A stretch of DNA of 64,000 nucleotides from Candidatus Mycoplasma mahonii (GCF_030550815.1 NZ_CP114583.1:323818-387817); one strand, 5' to 3'. Counted from the stretch's first letter, positions 30,321-43,247 are shown. Made by a program: numbers and translations. Notes: generated from the letters alone by a model not told the origin.

Positions 30321-31031
30321 TTATATTTTTTGTAAAAAATCTATAATATTTTTCTCGTTGAAATGTATATAGATCATTGTGGTTTGAATGGAGGCATGAC
30401 CCATTAATCTTGACAAGAATTCTATTGGAATATTTTTCCCAATTAATCTTGAGGCAAAAGAATGCCGTAAAACATGTGGGGATAACCTTTTTCTATTAAT
30501 AGCTTTTTTATATTCTTGGAATTGCTTATAAATTGTAGAATATGACATCTTATTTCCCTTTATTGAAAATACATATATATTTTCTTGATTTAAATTTATA
30601 AATAAATCTTTTTTATATGGAACCATTCGTTCCATTCTTCCTTTTCCAATTATTTTAATGTATACATCTGAGATATCTGACCATTTCAAATTTATCAGCT
30701 CACCTACTCTCATCCCTGTCTCTCATAACACTCTTAAAATAAGCTTATTTCTTATTGATAATGTATAGTTTTCCATTATTATTGAATCATATATTGTTTT
30801 ATATTCTTTTTCCGAAATCACATTTATGCTATGAACCAACCTATTTTTATTGTGTTCAACTAAAAATGTTTTATCGCAAAAATATTTCATAGATGCAGCT
30901 ATAACTTTTTGAGTTGATATTGAATATTTTATCTTCACTTTTTCTATTCAGTTATCAATATTCCCTGATTCTAAATTTTCTTTATACTGATTGAATCAAT
31001 ACATATATATTTCTTTTGTTTTATTCTCCAT
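30321..31031 (-). CDS. Tyrosine recombinase, XerC/D-like (right border of island)
   Basis: 236 aa. Catalytic residues: Arg in ETGMRVGEL, HxxR in HVLRHSFA, His in MGHASIQ, Tyr in MIYIHF. A short N-terminal core-binding domain precedes them. Start ATG 31031 follows AAAGGAAG, and four Trp codons are TGA. It ends three bases from the DUF3883 gene and lies about 1 kb from the inverted repeats at 29246-29375, so it is the nearest candidate for their invertase. It is related to, but distinct from, the recombinase at 10180. Confidence 0.9.
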
Positions 31032-31286
31032 AACTTCCTTTCTGGTTTTACCCAATGAAATTATTTAGTAATAAAACCAAAAAAATAATTATTATGTATG
31101 TTTATCTATTAAGTTAATAATTTTTATCATAGACATATTTTTTAATATACAAATCACAATATATATTTTCATTTGTATATGATTTTGGTTCATAAGATAA
31201 TATAAAAATGCTATCAATGACATAATTTTATAAAATCATAAAATAAATTTATTTATAATTGACTTTATATAAAATAATGAGATGAT

Positions 31287-31985
31287 ATGGCAAAAATGAA
31301 TATTACAAATAAACTCGACTTGATGACATACTTTGATAAAAACGCTGAAACAATAAAGGAAACAATACAACAACCTTCATACGATGAAATGTTTCAAGTT
31401 GCATTCAAAAAAAGTGAAGCAGTATTATTTTATCATTCATTATTAGTTGTTTTTAAAGGTAATATGCGCTTTTTGAAGTGAATGATAAAGATAATATTTT
31501 CAATATTACATCTGCTTTACAAGCGCAAATTTTTGTGGATACAATGTTAATCTGCATCCTTGAGCTTGTGACTAGAACATGACATCAGAATCATGGGCGA
31601 TGAATTAAAGTATAAATTCCTTGTAGAACATAATAAAGAGATGCTACAACAAGAAGGGATTAAGAAAAACATAAATTGAAGATTCAATCATATATTAGAT
31701 AATATTAAGTTCTTAAGCACAAATATAGAAAATGAAATGAAAACAATCTTTAATGATAATCAAAATACTTTAAAAGGCTTTTTTTATACATTTATAAAAC
31801 CTTTTAATAAAATCACGAATGATATTTCTGATGATGAAATAATTACATTTTTACTTCAGTTATTGAATGTAGAAAATGATATTACTAATGATGATCATAG
31901 TGCAAAATGCAGATCAATCGCTGAGCTTATTAAAGTCATATATAAAAATAGATGTGATAGATGAACAATAGATGTATATCATTAA
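31287..31985 (+). pseudogene. Broken gene ending in a lipoprotein-tail copy
   Basis: ATG 31287 opens a 66-codon frame (MAKMNITNKLDLMTYFDKN). The reading frame shifts near 31475 and again near 31570, then runs through MGDELKYKFLVEHNKEM to the end. The last 150 bases closely match the 3' end of lipoprotein gene 32068-34092 (DDHSAKCRSIAELIK against DDHSAERRSMAELIK), with one extra A and an in-frame TAG. It seems to be a decayed paralogue or a recombined scrap. The N-terminal part is not recognised. Confidence 0.6.
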
Positions 31986-32067
31986 ATAATACTTGAATAT
32001 CATTAAGAGTATATAATTCAATTATGTTATTAATACAATTACGGACGGGATATAATTAATGAGATAT

Positions 32068-34092
32068 ATGAAAAAAAATAAAAGACTAGCTTTAGGGTTT
32101 GGAATGCTAACAACAGTTATTACTCCAGTTGTTGTAGCAATATCATGTGATGAAGAAAGTCCTACTAAAAAACCTGTAGATGATTCACCAGCACCTGTAG
32201 ATGATTCACCAGTATTAACACCAGCACCATTTGTTTTTACAAATGACTTAGCTTTCTTCAATGATGTCTCATCTTCAAAAACTCAAGCTAATCTAATAAC
32301 TGCTATTAATTCAGCTAATGGGGTTATCACTCCTAATGTGCTTGGAATTACTGAGCCAACTTTAACCTCGGGGGTAATAGCAACATATGCTATTACAACA
32401 CCACTTAATGATCAGACAGGTGTAGTTACTGTGAGCGTTACTTTAACCAAAGGGACTGAAACAGCAATTAAAGATATTACAATAGGCTTTAAAACTCTTG
32501 CGGAAGAAGCTAATACCAATATCAACCACGTTGTAAGTGATATTAACATAATTTCTTCTACAGCGCAGAGCAATGAACCAATTCAAGCAATAACAACTTA
32601 TGAACATTTTGGACCTATTGAGGCTTTAAAATATAATATCACCCTTCCTGATTTGAAAGGTACAACATTATCTTATATTCACTCAGAGCTTTTGAATGAT
32701 GGAGAATTAACTTTAACGATTAAAGTAGAACTAGAACATGGCATAACCCAACTTGGCACTATAAATGTTGCTATTACAATAATATATATTTCAGAAACCC
32801 AGAGAAAATATAATGCTGCTGTTTTGATTATTGAAGGATTCTTGAGTGATATAAAAACAAAAGGCATCTTTGGTGTTAATAAGCAAGAATTTAAATTGGC
32901 TATCCTTAATATAAAATCTAACCCAATCCTAAGAAATATTATTGAAGATAAGACAGATTTTGATATTGTTGATTTCTTTGATGATAATATTACAATTGAT
33001 AAATTGTTTGTTATTATCCAAAATGTAAGAGACAATGGCATACGGAACATTAGTGATGATGATCTTACAACTATTAATCATGTCATTGATAAATTAGCTT
33101 CACCTGATAAATCTAAAAACTTTAAAGATACTATCGGATTTATTAATAAAGCATTTAAAACTAATTTAAATGATCTATTGACTAGTGATAAAACAATTTT
33201 AAACCAATTTTTACCTGCAAATACAGCCACAAGTTCATTAGATATACTATCATTAATCCAAAAAGTTCTTTTTGAAGGTTTTAATAACCCAAGTGAATCA
33301 AGTGATCCTCTGATTGTAGTTAAAGAAATGTCAGATTACATCTATAATCAAATTATTGCAGCCAATGTCATTACAGAAGATGTTGTTCCTCAAGAGGCTA
33401 AAGACCAAGGGGTGGATCTTCCTGAGATAAAGGAACTTGTTAAGAATTTGATTCATTATTTATTGGCAAATCTTGTAGGTTCGGTAAGTGAAATCGAATC
33501 TCAATCCAGTGATAGTGATATGATTAATAATGAATTTTTCAAAGGTAAAGGATTATTAGAACTTAATGAAGAAGACTTTAAAAATCTCATAATATCTATA
33601 TCGGCATTATTTGTTAATTTCCCAAGCATTGTTGATCAAGCGATAGATTATGCTTTTGCTAATACAGATATTGATTACGGGGGTAATTTGCTTTGGAATT
33701 TTGGTGCAGGTGTGGCGGCTCCTATAATAATTAAAAGTAAAGTTGGAGAACTCATATTGAACGACTCAAAAAATAATGGATATTTAAAGATTTTTGATAC
33801 TATAGATCCTACTGACTTTGCTAATACGCTTTATAAACTAGTCAACCAAAATATTTCAGCAATAAACATTGATGATGTTAAATTGGTTCTTAAGTTTATT
33901 GAAAAAATTAAACCTTCCTGAAGTTATAATTTAAGTGATGAAACAATTACATTTTTACTTAAGTTCTTTAATGAAGGAATTGATATGACTCAGGATGATC
34001 ATAGTGCGGAACGCAGATCAATGGCTGAGCTTATTAAGGGCATATATAAAATAGATGTAACGGATGAACAGTTAATGTATATTATTAAATAG
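32068..34092 (+). CDS. Large surface lipoprotein
   Basis: About 674 aa. The signal peptide MKKNKRLALGFG is followed by a hydrophobic stretch and a lipobox AISC with Cys27. Next comes a short repeat, VDDSPAPVDDSPV, then an extended mature domain without known motifs. TATAAT at 32051-32056 lies just ahead; an alternative ATG at 32059 is only two bases from it, so 32068 is the likelier start. Mature proteins of this kind are anchored outside the membrane in mollicutes. The C-terminal 50 codons are duplicated at 31.85 kb. It begins a cluster with a second lipoprotein and an ABC transporter. Confidence 0.85.
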
Positions 34093-34116
34093 CATTTAGC
34101 TATAAAAGGAGAAATA

Positions 34117-35661
34117 ATGAAAAAATTATTATTAGGATTAGGAGTAATTACTACAGCTTCTTCCCCAATTGCTGTTATGATGTCTTGTTCAAAAGGCAAT
34201 GATAAAAAAGAGGAAAAAATGGAAAACACAGAAAGTCTTGTAAACCACATTCTGTCAATAGGATTATTTCATATGGAAAATGATGATTTAATTGATTCTC
34301 TCACTAAGTTAAAAGAATCTTCATTGCTTGATGCTGCTGATGACTTATTTGTGGGCATTTCCGATAAAATAAAATCTTTGGATGTTAATAAAGTTGTAAA
34401 CGTTATGGATATCATCAAAACCACACAAATATCAGCATTGAGCGATACAAACATTACAGATATTAAAGATATTGTAAAAATATTTATGGAACCAGAAGAT
34501 TATGATAATTTTGACAAAATATTTAATTTTGTACTAGATGGAATAAAAAGAGGTCCTAAAACTGTAGTTAATAATGAAGTTGAACTTGAAAAAATACTTA
34601 CATCATTCAATGTCGATATGTCAACTGAACTTACAAATCTGATGAATGATGTATTATTTCATGGCTTGGAAGATGCCGATGATGGAACGAGTGCAATTGA
34701 AATTCTTGTGTCCTTAATTGGCGCAGCTTTAACACCTGTATTATTGGAAGAAATGAATGCCGACACTACTAATGAAATAATTGTAATAATCAAACAAAAT
34801 ATCATAGAAATGTTAAAACCTATTGATGCTAATGAAATTAAAGCAACATATGAAAACCTTTGAACAACAACAGATCATGATTTTATTGATGCAAATGATG
34901 AACTTGCATTTCAACTTAGGCTCAACGATAATACTGGAATATTAACCAAACAATCCCATCTAAATGCTTTCATGGAAACTAGTGAATATACAACTAAATC
35001 TGATGCTGAGAAAGCACCTTATGAAGCTAACAAAATTTTACTTGATAAAGAAGTTGATTACTACAACAATACATTGAAATCTATTGTTGACGAGCAAATT
35101 GATGCTGATCCATTTTCATTGGGAGATGTACCATTATTAAAAGGTGTTGGTATTTTAGTATCCACTCTTGAACAAATGAAAGCAAATTTTCATTTAATAA
35201 GGGATTTTATAATAAATTTTAGAAATAATAAATACCATTTAATTTATGCAATTAAAGGACTTCTTTCTAGTCAACCGGACACATTAGCTCCTGTTTTACA
35301 TATCTTGGAGAATGATATTTTTGAAAAGGTTATTGCAATAGATTTTGATAAAGCAGCAACTGCATTATTTAATTTTCTGGATAGTGGTTTTCAAAACCTA
35401 GATGCAAGTAATATTCAGTCGCTTCTTCCAATAGTGAATATGGTCCTTACTTTTAATGGTGAAGATAACGTTCATGAATTTGAAGTTTTAACTATTCCAG
35501 AAATTCAGTCCGTATTAGATCTTATCAACAATGGAATTGGAACAACAATCAGATCTAGCGAGAGTGACATAAGATCTGCACTTAAAAAAATTTTAAATGT
35601 TGCATTAAATTCTTCTGTAAAAACCATAATTCCAAATGTGCTCTTTGGGGAAGCTAAATAA
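34117..35661 (+). CDS. Surface lipoprotein
   Basis: 514 aa. MKKLLLGLGVITT begins a signal peptide ending in the lipobox VMMSC with Cys24. AAAGGAG precedes the start, 24 bases after the previous gene, so it is probably co-transcribed. The mature part is acidic and helical with repeated short motifs such as FNVDMSTELTNLMND; no enzyme motif is seen. It shows loose similarity in style to the preceding lipoprotein and to the large anchored protein at 37852. Function unknown. Confidence 0.85.
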
Positions 35662-35853
35662 TAAATATGGTTAGATGGTTTGTCTTTTACTAAGTGGCGA
35701 TTTTTATATAGTTAAATTAAACATAATAATATGTATTAATTAATTGTATGTATTCTTATTTATTTATTTATAATATTAAAGATTAAATGAAGATAATTTA
35801 TGAACAGAATTATTACAGAACAATTCGTAATAATCTATAATGAAAGAACAACA

Positions 35854-36630
35854 ATGTCAAAAACAAAATTAAATAAAAATAATTTTAAGGTCATCAAAGG
35901 TAACGAAATCTTAAAGGTTAAAAATATATCTAAGCAATTCGGATCTTTAAAAGTACTGGATAAGGTTTCATTTCAAATGGACAAGGGCGAAATAATAGGT
36001 TTGGTTGGTGGTAATGGGGCAGGTAAAACCACTTTAAGTGAAATAATTGCTGGTATTATTACCCCCGATTCAGGCACTATTAAATATATCATGGACTACA
36101 AGGAAACATTTAAAGAAAAAATTGGTATGCAATTCCAACAATTTGAATACCCGTCTGGGTTAACTGTTAAAGATATTATATCTTTTGCTCGTAACTTAAG
36201 GAAACTGAAAATAGCCAATCAAGATTTAAAAGAACTACTCAAGATTTTTAGAATGGAACCATTTTATAAAAGGAGAGTGAATAATCTCTCTGGTGGCCAA
36301 AAACAGAAGTTAAATATTTTGATATCCATGATCCATGATCCCGAATTTTTAATTCTAGATGAACTATCCACTGGACTAGATATTTTATCTCGTGATGAAA
36401 TTATTAAGTTTACTAAAAAATTGCTTATTCAAAATAAATCATCATGTATTTTGATTTCTCACCAAATGACCGAAATTGAAGAATTATGTTCAAGAGTTAT
36501 AGTTTTAGTTGACGGTAAAATAGCTCAAGATAGGAAAATAAAAGACATCAAAAAAACTCGTGCTTCACTATCTGATTACATCAAAGATATTATCAAAACA
36601 ACGGCCAAATATAAAGGTGAGGTGATTTAA
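35854..36630 (+). CDS. ABC transporter ATP-binding protein
   Basis: 258 aa from ATG 35854; an upstream in-frame ATG at 35800 would add 18 residues. TATAAT at 35836-35841 favours the later start. Walker A is GGNGAGKTT, the Q-loop lies in MQFQQFEYPSG, the signature is NLSGGQKQKL, Walker B is FLILDELSTGLD, and the H-loop is LISHQM. It resembles the NatA/drug-export subfamily (ABC-2 type). The permease gene overlaps its stop by one base. It probably exports a lipid, peptide or drug, or works with the neighbouring surface proteins. Confidence 0.92.
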   Translation: MSKTKLNKNNFKVIKGNEILKVKNISKQFGSLKVLDKVSFQMDKGEIIGLVGGNGAGKTTLSEIIAGIITPDSGTIKYIMDYKETFKEKIGMQFQQFEYPSGLTVKDIISFARNLRKLKIANQDLKELLKIFRMEPFYKRRVNNLSGGQKQKLNILISMIHDPEFLILDELSTGLDILSRDEIIKFTKKLLIQNKSSCILISHQMTEIEELCSRVIVLVDGKIAQDRKIKDIKKTRASLSDYIKDIIKTTAKYKGEVI

Positions 36631-37844
36631 TGAGAGCAACATTCATATTACTTAACTCTTATTTTTGAAAAACGGTTTATGGACCCATTATATCTTTTGT
36701 CATCCCCTTTATATTGTTATCTGTTCTTGGTCATATATTTAAAGTTGAATATGTTTATCCAGGCATTATTGCTTTATCTCTTATGTTCATTGGTCTATTA
36801 TCTCTTCCTCTTGCTATTATGGAGTTTAAAAGAACTGCTATATTTAAATACATTGGCTCTTCTCCTGTTAATACTATGAGATTTACAATTACTGTTGTTG
36901 TTTACTTTGTCTTTATATCGATCATTTCATCCATCATTATTTTCTTAACAACAATGGCACTATTTTCATCTGAATCGTTCCCAAATGGCTCTATAACGCG
37001 TGGCATTATGGGTGGTATTTTTGCAACTGTTGCTGGATTCTTCTCATTCTTTATTGCTTCTGGTATCCATTTATTGTTTGTTATAGCATCTGGTATTTTA
37101 ATTGCCACATTTTCTAAAACACCTCAACAAGCATTAACAATTGGTATTTGCATCATTATCCCGTCAATGTTTTTATCTGGAATGATTATATCAGTTGATA
37201 TTATTGCTCATTCTCCTGTTCTTAACTGGATTTCAAGGGTTATCCCCTATCGTTATTCGACGGGGAATATAATCATTGCTTCTACACCTATTGAACAAGT
37301 GGGCGATATTCTTAAATGGTTAACTCCAGATCAAAAGAGGTTAATATTTAAGTCAGTTGAAGATAGTGGTGTTATTAATATCACCGATGGCGTTTTAGGT
37401 AATAAATCAACTCCTGTACATAATGTGATTGATTTAATAAATGCACAAAATAATATTCCGGAAAATTTTGAACTTCATAATATTTTGGATAAAAGATTGT
37501 ATGAATTAGTCATCAAACGATCCATTGATTTAAAAGCAATGTATTCTGACAATAATATATTTCAATGAACACATTCTTGAGCTGTTCAAAGAATTCCAGA
37601 ACCTGATGCTATCAAATTATTTTTAGCAAAATACCTTGCTACATATAAAAATAATAGCAATATCGATAATCCTGTCATCACAAAAATTATTGATGGGGAT
37701 TACACTTTTTTAGATGTATTTATGAAACAAACAAATATTTTATATTATAAGCCAGATAGAGTGCTAAACCTATTATTGCCCTTGTCTATGATTATACTAT
37801 CAACCTGATATATTAGCAAGAATTTTAAGTGGTCAATAAGATAG
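36630..37844 (+). CDS. ABC-2 type transporter permease
   Basis: 404 aa with six or so membrane segments in residues 15-215. The long soluble insert after the predicted fifth or sixth segment (residues 215-370) is unusual for ABC-2 permeases, which are normally 240-380 aa. A final segment (LLLPLSMIILSTWY) and a basic tail close it. Start ATG overlaps the stop of the ATPase gene with GGTGA in front. The insert is probably extracellular and could touch the 863-aa protein encoded seven bases downstream. Confidence 0.85.
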
Positions 37845-37851
37845 GAAAAAA

Positions 37852-40443
37852 ATGATAAAAAGAAAACTTGTATTAAGATCATTATTGATTGTGAGTATTC
37901 CAGGCATTGTAATTGGAACCACCTTGTCAGTTGCCCTTGCATCTAAAGATAAAAAACTATTAAATAATTTTGTTTATCCTGTTGGCTTTGGCGAGACTTT
38001 CTTTGATCAAAAAATTATATCGCCAGCTTCTGTATTTATAAAAAATAATATCTTTTTTCCTCATGGGGAAATTAAAACTAATGATGAGACTTATATCTCC
38101 AAGAATCTTTTATATGATTATATCCCTTTAAATAAAAAAAATATATCAGTGGCCAACATAGAAAATATGATTGATTCAATTGATTCAGAAAATATCGAGT
38201 CTATAAAAAACTTAGAAGTGAAATTTTCTGAATTTCATTCTGATGTTGATATAATGAATAAATTTCTAGAAATAAACAAAAAGTTGTATGAATATAAAAT
38301 AGAACATGTTAATAGTAAATTGGGTATTTATTGATATTCTGATGCCAAAAAGAGAATTTCATATATAAAAGTCTATAAATTAAAAAAAGAACCTGAGGAT
38401 GAAAAATTAATTGACGAGTTCATGGAAGGCCTTAATCGTAATTTTAGAAAACCCAATATCATCGGCAAAAAAATAAATTTCTTACAAATTTTTTACAGTC
38501 CTGCTATTATGTCGCCATCATTTATGTCCTTTAACTTTTGGTTTCCAGATCTTATTTCATCAGATGAGAAAAGTATATTTAAGTCTGGTGATTTGTCTCA
38601 TGAAGTAATCCAAAAAAAATATGGTGGTACTGAAGATGTGTCAGACATAAGTTATGATCCAAGTAATCCTTATTACGTAAAATCAAACTTAGGTACTTCG
38701 GATTTTTTTAGAAATAATTTATTTATAAATTTACTCAAAAAACGTATTTTACCATTTATAAACGCAACAATTGATTACGAAGAAAAAAAAGTTAAATACA
38801 TTATTGATTTTGCACACTTGAATAATGATTCAGAAATAATCACCAAAGCACTGGGAGATAATGTTAAAAACCCCACAAATATAACTAAAAGAGTTTTTGA
38901 AGTTGATATGAGCGATGTTTTAGCACAATTAGAGACACAACCTTCTGACCGAGGTGAAATATCACTAGATATGCAAAATAAAGACATTGTGTACAAGTCG
39001 ATTACCAGCCAATGAAGCAAGTATGTTACTATTCCTTTTATAAAACAAAGTCTAAAAATTATATCTAGTAAAATGATTTCTTTAAATGGATTATCACAAA
39101 ATTTACATGATACTATTATTATGATAAACAATATTCATAATGAGATAACACAAATCCAAGAAAACATAGGTTCTAAAGAACCTGTTGAGTATTTATTTAA
39201 GCAACCATATGATATAGTTGATAATGCAGGCACAATATCTTCAACCACGCTATTGGATGAAATAATTAAAAAGATTAATGCATCACAAGATCTTGTATTT
39301 CCGAAAAGAATATTAAGGATCGCTTTTGAAGAATTTAATGGTTCCAATGATAGTGTTAAAAATAAATGATCTGAATTCGATACGTTTACTAAAGCAAAAG
39401 TGGGGGATGATTCACTCCGTGATTTGTATTCTTTATTAACAACTTGGAACATTATTTCATCGGTTATTAAAAATAGAATATTAGAAATCGCACCAGATGC
39501 AAGTCTTGATTTGTATGATAATTGATGACTTGATCATATTGTTCAGTTATTAAAAGAAAATAATTTACTTCGTGAGGAGGAAGGTATTGGTAGCGTCTTA
39601 AATAATTTTGAAGGCATTTTTATTAAATTAATTGATAATGCCAAAAGAGGTAGATCGTTTTCATTGGACAAGAAATCTATCTCTATTGTACTGTCACTTG
39701 TTCTAAAGAAAATGAATACAGTTAAAAGAGAAGATATTGCTACACTATTGGCAGATTTCTTTAAAGACGAGGCTAATCTTGGTAAATTAATTAGACTACT
39801 GTCTAGTCATGCCACTGGCGAGGAATTTTTTAGTAAATTCATAGATGATCCTAAAAGCATTATTGACTTAGTGGTAAATAATGATGATCTTGATCATAGT
39901 TTTATGCAGGAATTAGGAACATTATTATTCGATAAAGAATTACTAACTAAAATTTTAGATATAAATTTAGGTCCGATGCTTACTGGCCTAAAATATGGCT
40001 TCAAAAATCTTTCGGATTACAAAGAAGCAATTAATTTTATTTATGATGGATTGTGAGATAAGGATATTTTCATAGGTAATGTTGGAAAAATATTATTTGA
40101 ACCACTATATAATGTTAATAATACAGCTTTAGTCAAAGTGGTCACAAATATGAATGATGAAGATATTTATAAGATATCCAATATACTAAAAAATGGATTA
40201 CATTCAGCAAATGTAACACAAATTGAAGAATTTTTATTTGTAATCAAGAAAATTTTTACTGCATTTAGTGATCCTAGTCAAGAAGAACTTATGGATGCTA
40301 TTGGTTTAAAACAACAAACACTCCATGACATTAATGATGTTTTTAGTAGGTTGATGCCTGATACTGATTCAGACAATTTGGGAATAAGCGAAAATGATAT
40401 TTCACAAAAAACAGCTAATCTTCTTTACTTATTAACAAGGTAA
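37852..40443 (+). CDS. Large membrane-anchored extracellular protein of the ABC operon
   Basis: 863 aa. An N-terminal hydrophobic segment (LLIVSIPGIVIGTTLSVAL, residues 11-29) lacks a lipobox Cys, so it should be a signal anchor or a cleaved signal. The rest is long, mostly helical and presumably outside the cell. No family is recognised. AGGAAAAA precedes the ATG and only seven bases separate it from the permease gene. The C-terminal half has repeated helical blocks like the two lipoproteins upstream (LKKMNTVKREDIATLL, ISNILKNGLHSAN), suggesting a shared origin. Confidence 0.8.
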
Positions 40444-40489
40444 AAAAATTATTGTTGTTTTTACTTTTTATAGTAATGTATTTTAATAT

Positions 40490-40777
40490 CTATTTTTTAT
40501 CATCCAAAGATCTGGTTTCATATTCACAATTGACAACATCTAATCCTTGTTCTTCGAGTGTTTTTGATGCCACCATTGATCTCCCTCCTGAACGGCACAT
40601 AAAATAATATGTTTTATTTTTATCAAATAAATTAGATCCATCTTTCAATATTTCTTTTAGAGGAATGTTTTTAGCACCTTCAATATGCTTGGCTTTAAAC
40701 TCCACCGGTGTTCTTACATCAACGAGATTTATTTCGCCAACATGCTTTGTTGCTCACTTTATTTTCACTTGTTTCAT
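40490..40777 (-). CDS. Rhodanese-like sulfurtransferase
   Basis: 95 aa, a single rhodanese domain of minimal size. NLVDVRTPVEF opens the domain, HIEGAKNIPL follows, and the active-site loop is FMCRSGGRS with the catalytic Cys near residue 65. The family moves sulfur as a persulfide. The true start is ATG 40777 when TGA is read as Trp. It stands alone and is divergent from the C39 exporter. Confidence 0.92.
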
Positions 40778-40844
40778 TATCACCTTCTTTGAAATAATTA
40801 TACATTTTTTGAAAAATGTTGCTTGTTTTGTTACATATTTAAGT

Positions 40845-42872
40845 ATGAGAGTAAAAAAACAAATAGATATTAATGAATGTGGATTAGTCCTAATCCAATC
40901 ATTGCACCATAAATATTATAACAAATGAATTGACATCAATGTGCTCAAGAAAAATGCTCAAATATCAGAAAAAGGAATGACAATTGCCAACCTCATTATA
41001 CTCGGTAAAGAGTACGGGATTGAATTGGAAGCTTATAAAGGTAATGCTGATGATTTTCTTAATGCTAATCTAAAGGGATACTACGGATGTATCTTTAACA
41101 AGGATGGTATTAACCATTATGTCTTATTTAAGAAAATTGCTCAAAGAATCTTGATAGTTGATCCCCTCAAAGGTAAGCGACTCATTACACATGCTGAATT
41201 CACCAAAAAATTTGGCAAGGTGATTTTCGATATCAAAAAAAGTTTGTATACCAAACGAGAAGAAAAGATGCCACACCCCTTTTCATACCTATTTAAAACC
41301 CCCACATTAATTTTTAGTATCTTGTTATTAATATTCATTAGTATTGCTCTTACTTTTGCTGCAACATCTTTGATGAAGATTATTGTTGATAGTATCATTC
41401 CGGGCGGCCTTGATCGGCAACTTATCATTATCATTTTAATTTTTATATGAATTGCTTTTTTACAATCTTTTTCTTCAATTTTTAAAAGTTTCTTTACCAA
41501 GAAATTAAAACTTATAATCGAGGTTGATCTGACCTTAATTTATTTTTCTAAAATTAGAAATGCCAATATTTTGGACTTAAGAAAAATTAACACTAGTGAT
41601 CATTTGCGGAGATTATCTTTAATTGAATCTTCATCATCTTTTATTTCTAATATCTTTTTTGCTTTATTTGGTGAGCTTGTAACATTAATTATTTCGGTGT
41701 CAATCCTGGCATGAATCAACACACAAATGCTACTAATTATCATGGTCACCGGTTTCTTTTTAATGATTAATACCTTTATTTTAAATCTTTTTATTAAAGA
41801 TAAGTATGAAAGCATTTTAAATAAGCAATTAAAATTTCTTACTTCCTCTATTGATAATATTATGTCCTTAGACGAGCTAAAGGAACCGGCAATTAGTCAT
41901 TATTTTAAAATGAATCACACCAATGATTATTTTCAATATAAAAAATCTGAATATTCATTATGAAAGATAGATACATTTCTTTCCGCCATTAACCAATTAA
42001 TTGTTAGTATCATTCCTATTATTTTAATTTATATTGGTACTACATATATTTTTGATGATAAATTGTCAGTTGGATCTATGATCATGTTTGTTTCAGTGTT
42101 TCATTCATTCATTAATCCATTAGAAAGCTTAACACATATGCTTGCAAAAGTGCCCTTAGCTCAAAAGAATTTAAAATTAATTTCCTATATTTTGGGTTTA
42201 GATGAAGAAGTTGTTGTGACTAATGGGATGGATTTATTTGATTTAAGAGCAATTACATTGGCAGATATTAGATTTGGCTACGACCGAAATATTTTAAAAA
42301 TTAACAATTTTAAAATTGATAATAATCTTCATATTACTGGCAAAAACGGCTCAGGAAAATCATCATTTTTGAATCTTATTTCCACAAGATATAGATCAGG
42401 AGGCACATTAACTTTTAATGACATCCATAAAAACCAATATCATCTAGAAAAATTGAGATCAAAAATATTTTTGGCATCGCCAAATACATATTTACCTGCC
42501 ACAAGCATTTATGAATACATTACTTTAGGAGATAAAAAAGCTACAGATATTTTTAATGCTAACATAATTAATTATCGTCTACATTCATTAATGAGCGATA
42601 TTGGTTTAACTTTTGAACAACAAATTATCCAAAATGGCATTAATCTCTCATCTGGTCAGCGGCAATTAGTTATTTTACTAAGATTATTTGCATTTGGTTA
42701 TGAATTAATTCTTTTAGATGAGGCTCTAGAAAATGTGGACAACAAGAAAGTACAATGATTAGCGAAGTCCATTAATGAAATTCAAACTGGAATTTTTGTC
42801 GAAATATCTCATTCGAAAAAATTTATTGCCAAAGCGAAGGAGGTTGACATTAATGAAATTACTAAAAATTAA
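40845..42872 (+). CDS. C39-peptidase ABC exporter (bacteriocin-type)
   Basis: 675 aa. Residues 1-130 are a C39 peptidase: QIDINECGLVLIQ with catalytic Cys12, HYVLF with the His, and IVDPLKG with the Asp. Membrane segments occupy residues 145-420. The ATPase domain has GKNGSGKSS, LSSGQRQLVIL and ELILLDEALENVD. Such exporters cleave a double-glycine leader and secrete the peptide. I found no double-glycine precursor gene nearby. The next gene overlaps its end and encodes a single-pass membrane protein, probably the accessory subunit. Confidence 0.92.
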
Positions 42873-43230
42873 TCCCTTTTACTTTATCTTGTTGTTAGTT
42901 GTCATGGCTAGTTTTATTGTTGTCTTATGTTTAATATCCTTTTTACCCATCGAAAAATCAAGGCAGGTAATTTTAGTCGTTAATGATCGCCATCAAAACA
43001 GTCTTTCAGTAGATGCCAATACAGCTAACTTGCTTAAGGGCAATAAAGAGATATCAATTTTGTTAAATGATCATGTTTATCATGCTGTTATTAAGGCTAT
43101 TGTGATTAATGATCATAATTATGATATTGTCATTGGTGGCATGGATGGCAAATTATTGCCTGGATCACATGTTCAAGCAACCATCATCTACGATCACACC
43201 ACTCTTTTAAGAACATTATTAAATATTTAA
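42853..43230 (+). CDS. Small single-pass membrane protein, exporter accessory
   Basis: 125 aa. It starts at ATG 42853 behind a strong AGGAGG, 20 bases inside the exporter gene. One membrane segment (residues 8-33) is followed by a beta-rich extracellular part (VILVVNDRHQNSLSV, VYHAVIKAIVIND). Size and place recall truncated HlyD-type adaptors of C39 exporters, but no lipoyl or coiled-coil region is present. Function is inferred from coupling. Confidence 0.7.
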   Translation: MKLLKINPFYFILLLVVMASFIVVLCLISFLPIEKSRQVILVVNDRHQNSLSVDANTANLLKGNKEISILLNDHVYHAVIKAIVINDHNYDIVIGGMDGKLLPGSHVQATIIYDHTTLLRTLLNI

Positions 43231-43247
43231 TGATGTATAATTATGTA

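Noticed and set aside
32161-32232. CRISPR-like short repeats in the lipoprotein
   Set aside because: They are two in-frame protein repeats (VDDSPAP); no repeat-spacer array exists anywhere in the window.
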